Shown here piece after piece: positions 31,288 through 39,001 of a DNA stretch of 44,947 nt; position 1 is the stretch's first letter; the number at the start of each line of letters is the position of its first letter. The notes beneath the pieces were generated by a model. That model saw only the letters and a program-made list of their open reading frames with translations, was not told the origin of the DNA and made no database searches. The translations under genes and the position numbers were made by a program. The stretch comes from UMGS172 sp045578845 (lineage in GTDB: Bacteria; Bacillota; Clostridia; Oscillospirales; Acutalibacteraceae), in contig JAZNLA010000048.1 of NCBI GenBank assembly GCA_045578845.1, positions 1 to 44,947 on the forward strand, given 5' to 3'.

Positions 31288-32457
31288 TTAGTCAACAAAT
31301 TGGAATCTTGCACCGTTTACGGCTCGTTCGACTAAACCTTCAATATCAAGCATTGATTCTGCTTCAATACATTTACTAAGTTCGGGTCTTGTTTTAGGGT
31401 GTTTGGGTGTGAACACTGTGCAACAGTCCTCGTAAGGCTCAATAGAAGTTTCAAAAGTATCTATTTTACGGGAAATGTCGATAATTTCATCTTTATCCAT
31501 GCCGATAAGAGGTCTTAGTACGGGCATTTTTACAACCGAGTTGGTAACACCTAAAGCGGGCAGGGTTTGGCTGGCAACCTGACCGACACTTTCACCCGTT
31601 ATAAGAGCGATAGAGTGCTGCTTTTCGGCGATTTTTTCGGCAATACGCATCATAAACCGACGCATGATAAGTGTAAAATATTCTTCTTTGCAGTTTTTTG
31701 CAATTTCTTCCTGAATTTCGGTAAATGGAATAATATGTAAAGGAATGGGACCGCTGTATTTTGCGACCTTGGAAAGCAGTTTAATAACCTTCATTTCGGC
31801 ACGTAAACTTGTATAGGGCGGGCTTGCAAAGTGAACGGCAGAAAGTTCAATACCTCTTTTAGCCATCATCCAAGCGGCAACGGGACTGTCAATTCCGCCC
31901 GAAATTAAAATTTCGGCTCTGCCTCCGGTACCTACCGGCATACCGCCTGCACCTTTAATTTGACCGCAGCGTACGTATGCAAATTTGTCGCGGATTTCAA
32001 CCACAACCACTGTTTCAGGGTTGTGAACATCAACGCTTAAATGGTTGTATTTTTCGAGTAACGCACCGCCGAATTCGGCACTGATTTCAAGAGAAGTAAG
32101 CGGGAATTTTTTGTCCGACCGTTTTGACTCAACCTTAAATGTTTTAACATTTTTAAGTGCATCGGCAAGGTAGGGAACACCGTCAGAAATAATAGATTCC
32201 ATAGTTTTTTCGGTGGCAAGGGCCCTTTGAAAGGCGGCAATACCGAAAACTTTGCTTACGGCAGATAAAGCCGATTTAAAGTCAAATTCATGGTTTTTCG
32301 GCTCAATCATAATTGTAGACTGCGATTTTTTTATTTCACATTCGCCGCATTTTTTAAGGCGGTAACGAAGATTTTTAACCAAAATATCCTCAAAAGACGA
32401 GCGGTTTAAACCTTTAAGTGATAACTCACCGTCTTTAATAAGTATGATTTCTTTCAT
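31288..32457 (-). CDS. thiI: tRNA 4-thiouridine synthetase ThiI
   Basis: 389 residues, the short form without a rhodanese domain, common in Firmicutes. Ferredoxin-like and THUMP region (about 1-165), with SVDVHNPETVVVVEIRD in THUMP, then the PP-loop ATPase with SGGIDSPVAAW (186-196). It adenylates U8 of tRNA and inserts sulfur; in the pathway it also serves thiazole synthesis. The sulfur donor is expected to be the cysteine desulfurase encoded 12 bp upstream, the same NifS-type/ThiI pairing known in Bacillus. Confidence 0.95.
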   Translation of the reverse strand: MKEIILIKDGELSLKGLNRSSFEDILVKNLRYRLKKCGECEIKKSQSTIMIEPKNHEFDFKSALSAVSKVFGIAAFQRALATEKTMESIISDGVPYLADALKNVKTFKVESKRSDKKFPLTSLEISAEFGGALLEKYNHLSVDVHNPETVVVVEIRDKFAYVRCGQIKGAGGMPVGTGGRAEILISGGIDSPVAAWMMAKRGIELSAVHFASPPYTSLRAEMKVIKLLSKVAKYSGPIPLHIIPFTEIQEEIAKNCKEEYFTLIMRRFMMRIAEKIAEKQHSIALITGESVGQVASQTLPALGVTNSVVKMPVLRPLIGMDKDEIIDISRKIDTFETSIEPYEDCCTVFTPKHPKTRPELSKCIEAESMLDIEGLVERAVNGARFQFVD

Positions 32458-32469
32458 AATTTACTTCCT

Positions 32470-33615
32470 TTATTTGCGTTTTAGGGTCGATGTCGCTTTA
32501 TTTAAAGCATTGAAAAAAACGGTAATATCGTCGGGTGTTGTATTTTTGGAGAAACTTATCCTCAAAGCACTGTCGGTGCGGTTGCTATCAAGCCCCATTT
32601 CAAATAGCACATGACTGCCTTTGCCTTTTGAACAGGCACTGCCGCTTGAAACATAAATGCCTTGGCTTTCTAAAAAGTGTAATAATGTTTCCGAACGGAA
32701 ACCCAAAACCGACATATTAAGTATATAAGGGCATGAATTGGATTTAGGTGAATTTATTATAATATTCGGATTACTTTCGGCTTCGCTTACGGCAAAGCGG
32801 TGCAGTTGGGTAACATTTTTCAGTGAATTTTTGATTTGCAGTTCATCTATTGCACCGCCGAGTCCTGCAATAAGCGGGACCGATTCGGTGCCCGAACGAA
32901 GACCTTTTTCTTGGTTTCCGCCGAAAATTATCGATTTTAAATTGAGCCGTTTTGACTTATAAATAAAGCCGACACCTTTGGGACCGTGAATTTTATGACC
33001 GCTTGCGGTCAAAAGGTCAACCTTGAGGTCATTCACGTCAATAGGCAGTTTGCCGAAACCTTGCACACAGTCACTGTGTAAAACGGTAAATAGTTTATTT
33101 GATTTTATGTAATCTGCAACATCGGCCACAGGTAGTATGCAACCCGTTTCGTTATTGACATACATCATGGAAACAAGAATAGTGTTTTGGTCAATTTGGT
33201 CAATAATTTTTTTTGCATCAACGTTTCCCGAAGGCTCGGGTTTGATTTTTATAACCTCAAATCCTGTTTCTTTTAAGTGATTAACGGTGTTTAAAACCGA
33301 CGGATGTTCAATGGTTGTAGTGATGATTTTATTGCCTCTGCGTTTTAAGGCGTTTGCAGTACCCATTATGGCGAGATTGTTACTTTCCGTACCGCCGCTT
33401 GTGAAAAATATCTCATTGCTGTCGGCACCTATAGTGTCGGCAACCTTTTCACGAACATCGTTTATAACCATTTCGGCTTTAATACCGAAATCGTAAAGCG
33501 AAGAAGGGTTCCCCCAACAGTTATAAAGAGCATCGTTTATTTTTTCTATTGCCGTTTCACAAGGTTTGGTAGTAGCACTGTTGTCAAGATAAATAAAGTT
33601 TTCCAAAACTGTCAC
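32470..33615 (-). CDS. Cysteine desulfurase (NifS/IscS-like) paired with ThiI
   Basis: 381 residues, PLP-dependent: releases sulfur from cysteine as a persulfide. YLDNSATT at the N-terminus, TSGGTESNN (72-80), SGHKIHGPKG with the PLP lysine at 208, and VSSGSACSKG with catalytic Cys328 on the mobile loop. The GTG at 33,615 is the first available start, and its SD is weak. A TTG 9 nt downstream would give MENFIYLDN and may be the true start. Immediate linkage to thiI suggests it is the dedicated donor for s4U rather than the general Fe-S enzyme. The upstream promoter carries a palindrome. Confidence 0.93.
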   Translation of the reverse strand: MTVLENFIYLDNSATTKPCETAIEKINDALYNCWGNPSSLYDFGIKAEMVINDVREKVADTIGADSNEIFFTSGGTESNNLAIMGTANALKRRGNKIITTTIEHPSVLNTVNHLKETGFEVIKIKPEPSGNVDAKKIIDQIDQNTILVSMMYVNNETGCILPVADVADYIKSNKLFTVLHSDCVQGFGKLPIDVNDLKVDLLTASGHKIHGPKGVGFIYKSKRLNLKSIIFGGNQEKGLRSGTESVPLIAGLGGAIDELQIKNSLKNVTQLHRFAVSEAESNPNIIINSPKSNSCPYILNMSVLGFRSETLLHFLESQGIYVSSGSACSKGKGSHVLFEMGLDSNRTDSALRISFSKNTTPDDITVFFNALNKATSTLKRK

Positions 33616-33626
33616 CCGAAAATTAA

Positions 33627-33697
33627 ATGTAGTTTATACTACATTACATAGTAAATCTAATTTAACCTATTATACTATATATTGTGTTGATTTACAA
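33627..33697 (-). promoter_or_regulatory. Promoter with palindromic operator for the nifS-thiI-cinA run
   Basis: On the minus strand TTGTAA (33,697-33,692), 17 nt, TATAAT (33,674-33,669). Between the -10 and the gene lies ATGTAGT-TTAT-ACTACAT (33,627-33,644), a perfect 7-bp-arm palindrome, with an adjoining partial copy (TACTATGTAATGTAG on the minus strand). An Rrf2/IscR-like regulator is one possibility for a desulfurase operon, but no such gene is in the window. Confidence 0.65.
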
Positions 33698-33797
33698 TAT
33701 TTTTTTATAACTTTTATCTCTTTCTTTGTAAATAAATAATTAACAAATTATGTGGCAGAATACATTTAGAAATTATTGTTAAAAAAGAAGGGTTTTT

Positions 33798-35132
33798 ATG
33801 TGTATTACAAAGAGAACGTGGATTAGGATATTGAGCTTTGCCGTTGCAACGGTTATATCGGGTGTAGGCTTTATTATCACCATGCAAAAAAAGGTAGACC
33901 GACTTGATAATAAGATAAAACATAACTACAGTATGCATTTGAGTGAACTTGACGGAAGTTTGTCGAATATAAATTTAGGACTTAAAAAGGCACTGTATGC
34001 CTCGTCGGCAACACAGTTCAGTATCCTTGCCGCCGAACTTTCCGCCGAAACAACTGTTGCAAAAAATTCACTGTCGCAACTGCCTAATTTAAGCAGTGAA
34101 ATGAGTAATGTTAATAAGTTTTTATCACAGGTAGGTGACTATACGCTCTACCTTTCAAAAAGGATTATTTCAGGGGAAAATATAACCGACGAAGAGAGGG
34201 AAAATCTGCACAGTTTATCAATAAACGCAGGTGTTTTATCAGAGTCGTTAGCCGATGTCAGGGCAAAATATGACGAAACGGGTATGTGGGTAAATGATTT
34301 GTCGGTGGATTTGGAAAGTAATACCGACGGTACATTCGACGAAAATCTGCTTGAACTTGAGGAACTTTTAAGCGATTATCCTACTTTAATTTATGACGGT
34401 CCGTTTTCCGACCATATGTTGCAAGGTGAGGTTAAAATGCTTGAAGGTAAAGAGGAAATAACCGAACAAAAAGCATTAGAGATTGCTGCAAAATCTTTAA
34501 ATATTGAAACTTCGGCACTTAAAAGAAGTGATGATTTGGAAGGAAAAATTCCTTCATACTGTTTTAAATCTGAAAATGATGTTACCATCACTGTTTCAAA
34601 ACAGGGAGGTTATATTGTTAATATGCGAAAATATAAAACTTACGGTGAACAGAAAATTGAGTACAGTGAAGCCGTAGAAATTGCTACGGAATATATAAAT
34701 TCTTTTTCCGGTACTAATTTTGTTTCGACCTATTATTTCGCCGATGAGGGTGTTTGTACTGTCAACTTTGCTCATAAAGAGGGTGCAACGGTTTGTTATC
34801 CCGACCTTATAAAAGTCGGTGTATCCTTGGAAACCAAAGAAATAGTGTTCATTGAAGCGGCAGGATATCTTGCAAACCATTATGTCCGAAGTATACCGAC
34901 ACCAAAATACAGTTCAGCCGATGCCAAAGCGACACTTTCCAAAGCATTAGAGGTAAAATCGGTGTCAAGGGCTATAATTCCGACCGACGGTAACAGCGAA
35001 AAGCACTGTTATGAGTTCACATGCCGAGGAATTGACGGAGAGGAATTGCTTGTATATGTGAATGTGACTAATTTAGAAGAGGAACGTATTTTGGTACTGC
35101 TTAAAACCGACGGCGGAACACTTGTAAAATAA
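33798..35132 (+). CDS. ypeB: YpeB-like germination protein
   Basis: 444 residues. N-terminal membrane helix (about 10-29), a helical region with LDGSLSNINLGLKKALYASSATQFSILAAEL (split, about 50-80) and NFLSQVGDY-type repeats, then PepSY-like modules (about 225-440) including ITEQKALEIAAK and YSEAVEIATEYI. YpeB is a spore inner-membrane partner needed for the cortex-lytic enzyme SleB during germination. SleB usually lies next to it, but no sleB is seen here. This is the main sequence indication that the organism sporulates. It stands divergent from the nifS run. A GAAGGG lies upstream of the ATG. Confidence 0.85.
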   Translation: MCITKRTWIRILSFAVATVISGVGFIITMQKKVDRLDNKIKHNYSMHLSELDGSLSNINLGLKKALYASSATQFSILAAELSAETTVAKNSLSQLPNLSSEMSNVNKFLSQVGDYTLYLSKRIISGENITDEERENLHSLSINAGVLSESLADVRAKYDETGMWVNDLSVDLESNTDGTFDENLLELEELLSDYPTLIYDGPFSDHMLQGEVKMLEGKEEITEQKALEIAAKSLNIETSALKRSDDLEGKIPSYCFKSENDVTITVSKQGGYIVNMRKYKTYGEQKIEYSEAVEIATEYINSFSGTNFVSTYYFADEGVCTVNFAHKEGATVCYPDLIKVGVSLETKEIVFIEAAGYLANHYVRSIPTPKYSSADAKATLSKALEVKSVSRAIIPTDGNSEKHCYEFTCRGIDGEELLVYVNVTNLEEERILVLLKTDGGTLVK

Positions 35133-35144
35133 TAGAAAAAATCC

Positions 35145-35173
35145 TTGACAAATAAAATAGGTTATGATATAGT
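35145..35173 (+). promoter_or_regulatory. Promoter of the rplU operon
   Basis: TTGACA (35,145-35,150), 17 nt, TATAGT (35,168-35,173), immediately after the ypeB stop. Transcription would begin near 35,180. Confidence 0.8.
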
Positions 35174-35258
35174 AGTAAAGCCGCATACTGTGGGCTATTA
35201 AGAGGACAAGTGTCCCGCCCGACGGTAGCGAGACTTTAGATTAAGGCAGGTGCCGAAA
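35174..35258 (+). ncRNA. Structured leader of the L21 operon (candidate L21 leader)
   Basis: An 80-nt untranslated leader between promoter and rplU, with stem-forming strings AGCC...GGCT (35,178-35,195), then a GC-rich segment GGACAAGTGTCC (35,203-35,214) that is itself a hairpin, before AAGGCAGG at the RBS. Firmicute rplU genes commonly carry an L21 autoregulatory leader in this position. I cannot verify the covariance fold. Confidence 0.5.
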
Positions 35259-35567
35259 ATGTACGCAATTATTGAAACAGGCGGCAAGCAGTACCGTGTA
35301 ACCAACGGCGATATTATCTTCGTTGAAAAACTTGGTATGGCCGCAGAACAACCCGTTGTGTTTGACAAGGTTATCGCAGTTTGTGATGATAACGGTGAAC
35401 TCAAGGTTGGAACCCCTTATGTTGACGTTAAGGTTGAGGGTGTAGTTCTTAAAGAAGGAAAGGGTAAGAAGATTACCGTTTTCACCTACAAACCCAAGAA
35501 ATCAAATTCTCGTAAAATGGGTCACAGACAGCCGTATACTAAGGTTCAAATCAATACTATCGGCTAA
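35259..35567 (+). CDS. rplU: 50S ribosomal protein L21
   Basis: 102 residues from ATG 35,259; AAGGCAGG lies 8 nt upstream, and the in-frame GTG at 35,250 overlaps it. Begins MYAIIETGGKQYRV, with KKITVFTYKPKKSNSRKMGHRQPYT (split here) as the conserved C-terminal rRNA-binding portion. It is followed by prp and rpmA in the standard Firmicute order. Confidence 0.98.
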   Translation: MYAIIETGGKQYRVTNGDIIFVEKLGMAAEQPVVFDKVIAVCDDNGELKVGTPYVDVKVEGVVLKEGKGKKITVFTYKPKKSNSRKMGHRQPYTKVQINTIG

Positions 35568-35572
35568 TTAAA

Positions 35573-35890
35573 ATGACCAAAATCAAGTTTTATAAGCAAA
35601 ACGGACTGTTCACGGGTTTTGAAGTGAAAGGTCACAGTACTTTAAGTGCCGATGACGAAATCGGTAAAATAGTATGTTCTGCCGTTTCTTCTGCCGCTTA
35701 TCTTACTGCAAATACGCTGATTGAGGTTATAAGAGCAGAAACCGAAACAACGGTCAAAGACGGATATATGCAAATAAAACTAAAAAGTAAGTTCGAGGAA
35801 GGGCAAAATATTTTAAAAGGTTTTGAACTTCATATTAACGAACTTTGCACTCAGTACCATGAATTTATGAAAGTTTATTCGGAGGTGTAA
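35573..35890 (+). CDS. prp: Ribosomal-processing cysteine protease Prp
   Basis: 105 residues. FEVKGHSTLSADD with catalytic His21 and KIVCSAVSSAAYLT with Cys35 match the Prp family (formerly YsxB). The protease removes the N-terminal extension of L27, an essential step in Firmicutes. The L27 encoded 2 bp downstream carries the matching extension, so enzyme and substrate are co-encoded. It starts 5 nt after rplU. Confidence 0.95.
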   Translation: MTKIKFYKQNGLFTGFEVKGHSTLSADDEIGKIVCSAVSSAAYLTANTLIEVIRAETETTVKDGYMQIKLKSKFEEGQNILKGFELHINELCTQYHEFMKVYSEV

Positions 35891-35892
35891 CC

Positions 35893-36177
35893 ATGTTAAA
35901 AATCAACATTCAACTTTTTGCTCATAAAAAGGGTGTCGGTTCTACTAAAAACGGCCGTGACAGCGAGTCTAAGCGTCTTGGCGTTAAGCGTGCCGACGGT
36001 CAGTTTGTTCTCGCAGGCAACATTATCGTTCGCCAGAGAGGAACTCATATTCACGCAGGTGAAAACGTAGGCAAGGGTTCTGACGATACACTTTTCGCTC
36101 TTATCGACGGAAAGGTTAAGTTTGAGCGTTACGGTCGTGACCGCAAAAAGGTCAGCATTTACGCCGTAGAACAGTAA
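35893..36177 (+). CDS. rpmA: 50S ribosomal protein L27 with Prp-cleavable N-terminus
   Basis: 94 residues. The N-terminus MLKINIQLFAHKKGVGSTKN carries the Firmicute extension; Prp would cut before AHKKG to leave mature L27, whose N-terminus reaches the peptidyl transferase centre. Here the P2-P1 pair reads Leu-Phe where many relatives have Phe-Phe. The remainder (RDSESKRLGVKRADGQFV, GTHIHAGENVG) is standard. GGAGGTG precedes the ATG, and a terminator follows. Confidence 0.98.
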   Translation: MLKINIQLFAHKKGVGSTKNGRDSESKRLGVKRADGQFVLAGNIIVRQRGTHIHAGENVGKGSDDTLFALIDGKVKFERYGRDRKKVSIYAVEQ

Positions 36178-36185
36178 GTTACCTT

Positions 36186-36212
36186 AGACCCGAGTTTACC
36201 TCGGGTCTTTTT
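36186..36212 (+). terminator. Terminator of the rplU-prp-rpmA operon
   Basis: AGACCCGAG (36,186-36,194), TTTAC loop, CTCGGGTCT (36,200-36,208), then TTTTG. It lies 9 nt after the rpmA stop and 26 nt before obg. Confidence 0.9.
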
Positions 36213-36237
36213 GTTATTAAATTTTTGGGAGATAAAA

Positions 36238-37506
36238 ATGTTTGTTGACATAGCAAATATTCATATAAAAGCAGGTGACGGCGGTAATGGTAAGGTGTCT
36301 TTCCGCCGTGAAAAATATGTTGCCGCAGGCGGTCCTGACGGCGGTGACGGCGGCAGAGGCGGAAATGTTGTTTTTAAGGTTGACGATAATCTTTCTACCC
36401 TTGCTGATTTCAGATATAAACGCAAATATTTTGCCGAAAACGGACAACCCGGCGGTGCCGCAAGGTGTAACGGTAAATCTGCTGCTGATTTAATTCTGTA
36501 TGTTCCGAGAGGTACGCTTATTAAGGAAACCGTAACAGGCAGAATTATTGCCGATATATCGGACGACGGTGAAACTATAATTGCAAAAGGCGGCAACGGC
36601 GGTTGGGGTAACTGCCATTTTTCTACTGCTACAAGACAGGTGCCGAGATTTGCAAAACCCGGTATCCCCGGCGAGGAACTGGATATTACCTTGGAACTTA
36701 AACTTCTTGCCGATGTCGGACTAATCGGTTTTCCAAACGTTGGTAAATCGACCTTTATTTCGGTTGTAAGTGAAGCAAAACCTAAAATTGCAAACTATCA
36801 CTTTACTACACTTATTCCTACTTTGGGTGTTGTAAATGTTTATGATAAATCATTTGTAATGGCTGACATTCCCGGTATTATCGAAGGTGCAAGCGAAGGT
36901 ATCGGTTTGGGGCATGAGTTTTTACGTCACGTTGAGCGTTGCCGTTTGCTTGTTCATGTGATTGATGCCGCAGGCAGTGAGGGTAGGGACCCTATTGACG
37001 ATTTTGAAAAGATAAATAATGAACTCGAAAATTTCAGCAGTGAACTTGCTACTCGCGAACAGATTGTAGTTGCCAATAAATGCGACCTTACAGATGAGGA
37101 AGCCTTAGCAAAACTTCGCGAGTATTTTGAAGGTAAAGGTATTAAATATTTTGAGTGCATGGCGGCTATTGCCGAGGGTACGGAAGATGTTATAAAATAT
37201 GTAGCATCTGCACTTGACCGCTTACCGCCCGTTATTAAATATGAGCCTGAACCAAAACAGTTTGAAGACTACTCGGTGGTCAAAAAACGCGAATTTACTT
37301 TGGAAGTGGAAGACGGTGTTTATATTATCGAGGCACCATGGCTCTTAAAAGTCATGGAAACTATAGACCCCGACGATTACGAGTCATTGCAGTATTTCCA
37401 AAGAGTTTTACGTTCAAGCGGTATTATCGATGCACTTATTGATGCCGGTGTTAAAGAGGGCGATACTGTAAGTGTTTATGATATTGAGTTTGATTATGTA
37501 CCTTAA
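36238..37506 (+). CDS. obg: Obg family GTPase
   Basis: 422 residues from ATG 36,238 with GGGAG 7 nt upstream; a longer frame from 36,211 overlaps the terminator. Gly-rich Obg domain (1-157; KAGDGGNGKVSFRREKYV, GGDGGRGGNV), G domain with GFPNVGKST, DIPGIIEGASEG and NKCD, and a C-terminal OCT domain (about 345-420). An essential late 50S assembly and stringent-response-linked GTPase. Its place after the L21/L27 genes is the usual Firmicute arrangement. Confidence 0.97.
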   Translation: MFVDIANIHIKAGDGGNGKVSFRREKYVAAGGPDGGDGGRGGNVVFKVDDNLSTLADFRYKRKYFAENGQPGGAARCNGKSAADLILYVPRGTLIKETVTGRIIADISDDGETIIAKGGNGGWGNCHFSTATRQVPRFAKPGIPGEELDITLELKLLADVGLIGFPNVGKSTFISVVSEAKPKIANYHFTTLIPTLGVVNVYDKSFVMADIPGIIEGASEGIGLGHEFLRHVERCRLLVHVIDAAGSEGRDPIDDFEKINNELENFSSELATREQIVVANKCDLTDEEALAKLREYFEGKGIKYFECMAAIAEGTEDVIKYVASALDRLPPVIKYEPEPKQFEDYSVVKKREFTLEVEDGVYIIEAPWLLKVMETIDPDDYESLQYFQRVLRSSGIIDALIDAGVKEGDTVSVYDIEFDYVP

Positions 37507-37521
37507 AGCAGGTGATTGTTT

Positions 37522-37896
37522 ATGAATCCGAGTTTGCTAAATGCATCAACACTGGCGTTTGTCGGCGATGCTGTTTTCGGTCTGCTTGTAAGAACTAAAC
37601 TTTCCGAGGTTGAAAGACCGGTTGGTGAACTTCACAAAAGGTCGGTAGACTTTGTAAATGCGAATGCCCAATCAGCGGCATATTTGCTCATTAAAGATTT
37701 ACTCACCGAAAAGGAAATGTCGGTTTATAAAAGAGGAAGAAATAACCACGTAGGCCAAATTCCCAAAAGTACAACTGTCAGTGATTATCATTCTGCAACA
37801 GGACTTGAAGCACTTTTTGGTTTTCTTTACCTAAACGGTGAAACCGACCGAATAAATCAACTTTTTTCTGTAATATGGGAGGGCATTTCAGGTTAA
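37522..37896 (+). CDS. mrnC: Mini-ribonuclease III (MrnC)
   Basis: 124 residues from ATG 37,522 (AGGTG 7 nt upstream). An RNase III catalytic domain without a dsRNA-binding domain: STLAFVGDAVFGLLVR with the metal-binding Asp, GRNNHVGQIPKS, and GLEALFGFLYL with the second acidic residue. In Bacillus it trims the 23S rRNA precursor. It begins 15 bp after obg and is probably in the same transcript as the yitT-like gene that follows. Confidence 0.92.
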   Translation: MNPSLLNASTLAFVGDAVFGLLVRTKLSEVERPVGELHKRSVDFVNANAQSAAYLLIKDLLTEKEMSVYKRGRNNHVGQIPKSTTVSDYHSATGLEALFGFLYLNGETDRINQLFSVIWEGISG

Positions 37897-37916
37897 ACTT
37901 TAATTAGGTGATAATT

Positions 37917-38768
37917 ATGAGTTTAACCAAGAAATCCGTATTTGCCGATATTTTATTTATTGCCGCGGGCTGTGTGTTTTTTGCTCTCGGCTTTTCGGTT
38001 TTTATTGAGCCAAACGGTATTGCACCGGGCGGTGCTACCGGTGTGGCAGTAATTATAAATCATTTTGTGAAAATTCCTATAGGCAGTTTGATTATTCTTT
38101 TGAATGTTCCGCTTATTATAATCGGATTCATGAAGTTTAAATTTAGGTTTGTGCTTAAAACTTCGGTGGCAATCCTGCTTTCATCAACCTTGATTGACCT
38201 TTTTGATTTGTACTTGCCGAGGTATAAAAACGATATAATTCTTTCGGCACTTGCAGGAGGAGTTTTAACCGGTGCGGGAATAGCATTTATAATGTTACGC
38301 GGTGCCACTACAGGCGGTACCGATATTGTGGCAAAACTTATAAATTATAATAAAAGCCATTTGTCAATCGGTAAAATTATTCTTATTGTAGATGTTGTAA
38401 TTGTAGCTCTTGCGGCAGTGCTTTTTAAAAGTTTTGAAACGGCACTTTATTCGGTGCTTTATCTATTCATATTGTCGGTTGTTACCGATAAACTGATTTA
38501 TGGTACCGACCACGGTAAAATGCTGTTTATCATAACTAAAGATTGTGATAATTTAATGAAAGAAATAATAAGGGAAGCAAATCGAGGTATTACTAAAATA
38601 AATGCTTACGGCGGGTATACAGGCAATGAAAAAAGCGTGCTTTTGTGTGCGGTAAGACCGTCGGAAGTAGCCCAAATTTTGTCGGTTGTTAAATGTCATG
38701 ACCGCGAAGCGTTTGTCATCGTATCCGATGTAGGTGAAATAATAGGCGAGGGTTTTAAAGCGACCTAA
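37917..38768 (+). CDS. YitT family membrane protein
   Basis: 283 residues from ATG 37,917 (AGGTG 7 nt upstream; the in-frame GTG at 37,908 is part of that SD). About six membrane segments, including FALGFSVFIEPNGIAPGGATGVAVI (split across about 21-46) and MLRGATTGGTDIVAKL (about 125-140), are characteristic of YitT/DUF161. A cytoplasmic DUF2179 domain follows (about 200-283; ITKINAYGGYTGNEKSVLLC). Transport function is presumed and the substrate unknown. Confidence 0.9.
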   Translation: MSLTKKSVFADILFIAAGCVFFALGFSVFIEPNGIAPGGATGVAVIINHFVKIPIGSLIILLNVPLIIIGFMKFKFRFVLKTSVAILLSSTLIDLFDLYLPRYKNDIILSALAGGVLTGAGIAFIMLRGATTGGTDIVAKLINYNKSHLSIGKIILIVDVVIVALAAVLFKSFETALYSVLYLFILSVVTDKLIYGTDHGKMLFIITKDCDNLMKEIIREANRGITKINAYGGYTGNEKSVLLCAVRPSEVAQILSVVKCHDREAFVIVSDVGEIIGEGFKAT

Positions 38769-38796
38769 AAAAACCGCTGTGGTTTACACAGCGGTT
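38767..38796 (-). terminator. Intrinsic terminator oriented leftward
   Basis: AACCGCTGTG (38,772-38,781), GTTTA loop, CACAGCGGTT (38,787-38,796). The T-run (seven T after the stem) exists only on the minus strand; the plus strand continues AATTGG. It therefore terminates a leftward transcript, which fits the small gene at 38,810-38,938 and no other. Confidence 0.85.
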
Positions 38797-38809
38797 AATT
38801 GGTTACAAA

Positions 38810-38938
38810 TTAGCGGTTATTGTTCTGGCTATTGTTCTGATTGTTATTTTGGTTATTCTGCTTATTCTGATTATTGTTTTGATTGTTGTTCTGGTTGTTA
38901 TTTTGGTTGTTGTTCTGATTATTGTTCTGATTGTTCAT
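38810..38938 (-). CDS. 42-residue Asn/Gln tandem-repeat microprotein
   Basis: ATG at 38,938 with GGGGTG 5 nt upstream and TAA at 38,810. The product is almost wholly N-N-N-Q tetrads: M-N-N-Q, then repeated NNNQ units with only K26, S37 and the final R42 breaking the pattern. Codons mix AAC and AAT and CAG and CAA, so the amino-acid pattern is kept beyond simple DNA slippage. A leftward intrinsic terminator lies 13 nt after the stop. No signal peptide. I know of no named family. Q/N-rich chains tend to self-assemble, so a structural or spore/envelope role is possible but unproven. Confidence 0.65.
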   Translation of the reverse strand: MNNQNNNQNNNQNNNQNNNQNNNQNKQNNQNNNQNNSQNNNR

Positions 38939-39001
38939 GAAATCACCCCGCTTTCATGATTATTATGGGCAAAATTTAATGAAATATACAGGTAAAACTA
39001 A

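Noticed and set aside
38810..38935. Short near-repeats (GTTGTTCTG-like) that look like a microsatellite or CRISPR-like array
   Set aside because: There are no constant repeats with unique spacers. The pattern is 12-nt codon periodicity of an Asn/Gln frame with RBS and terminator, so it was called as a gene.
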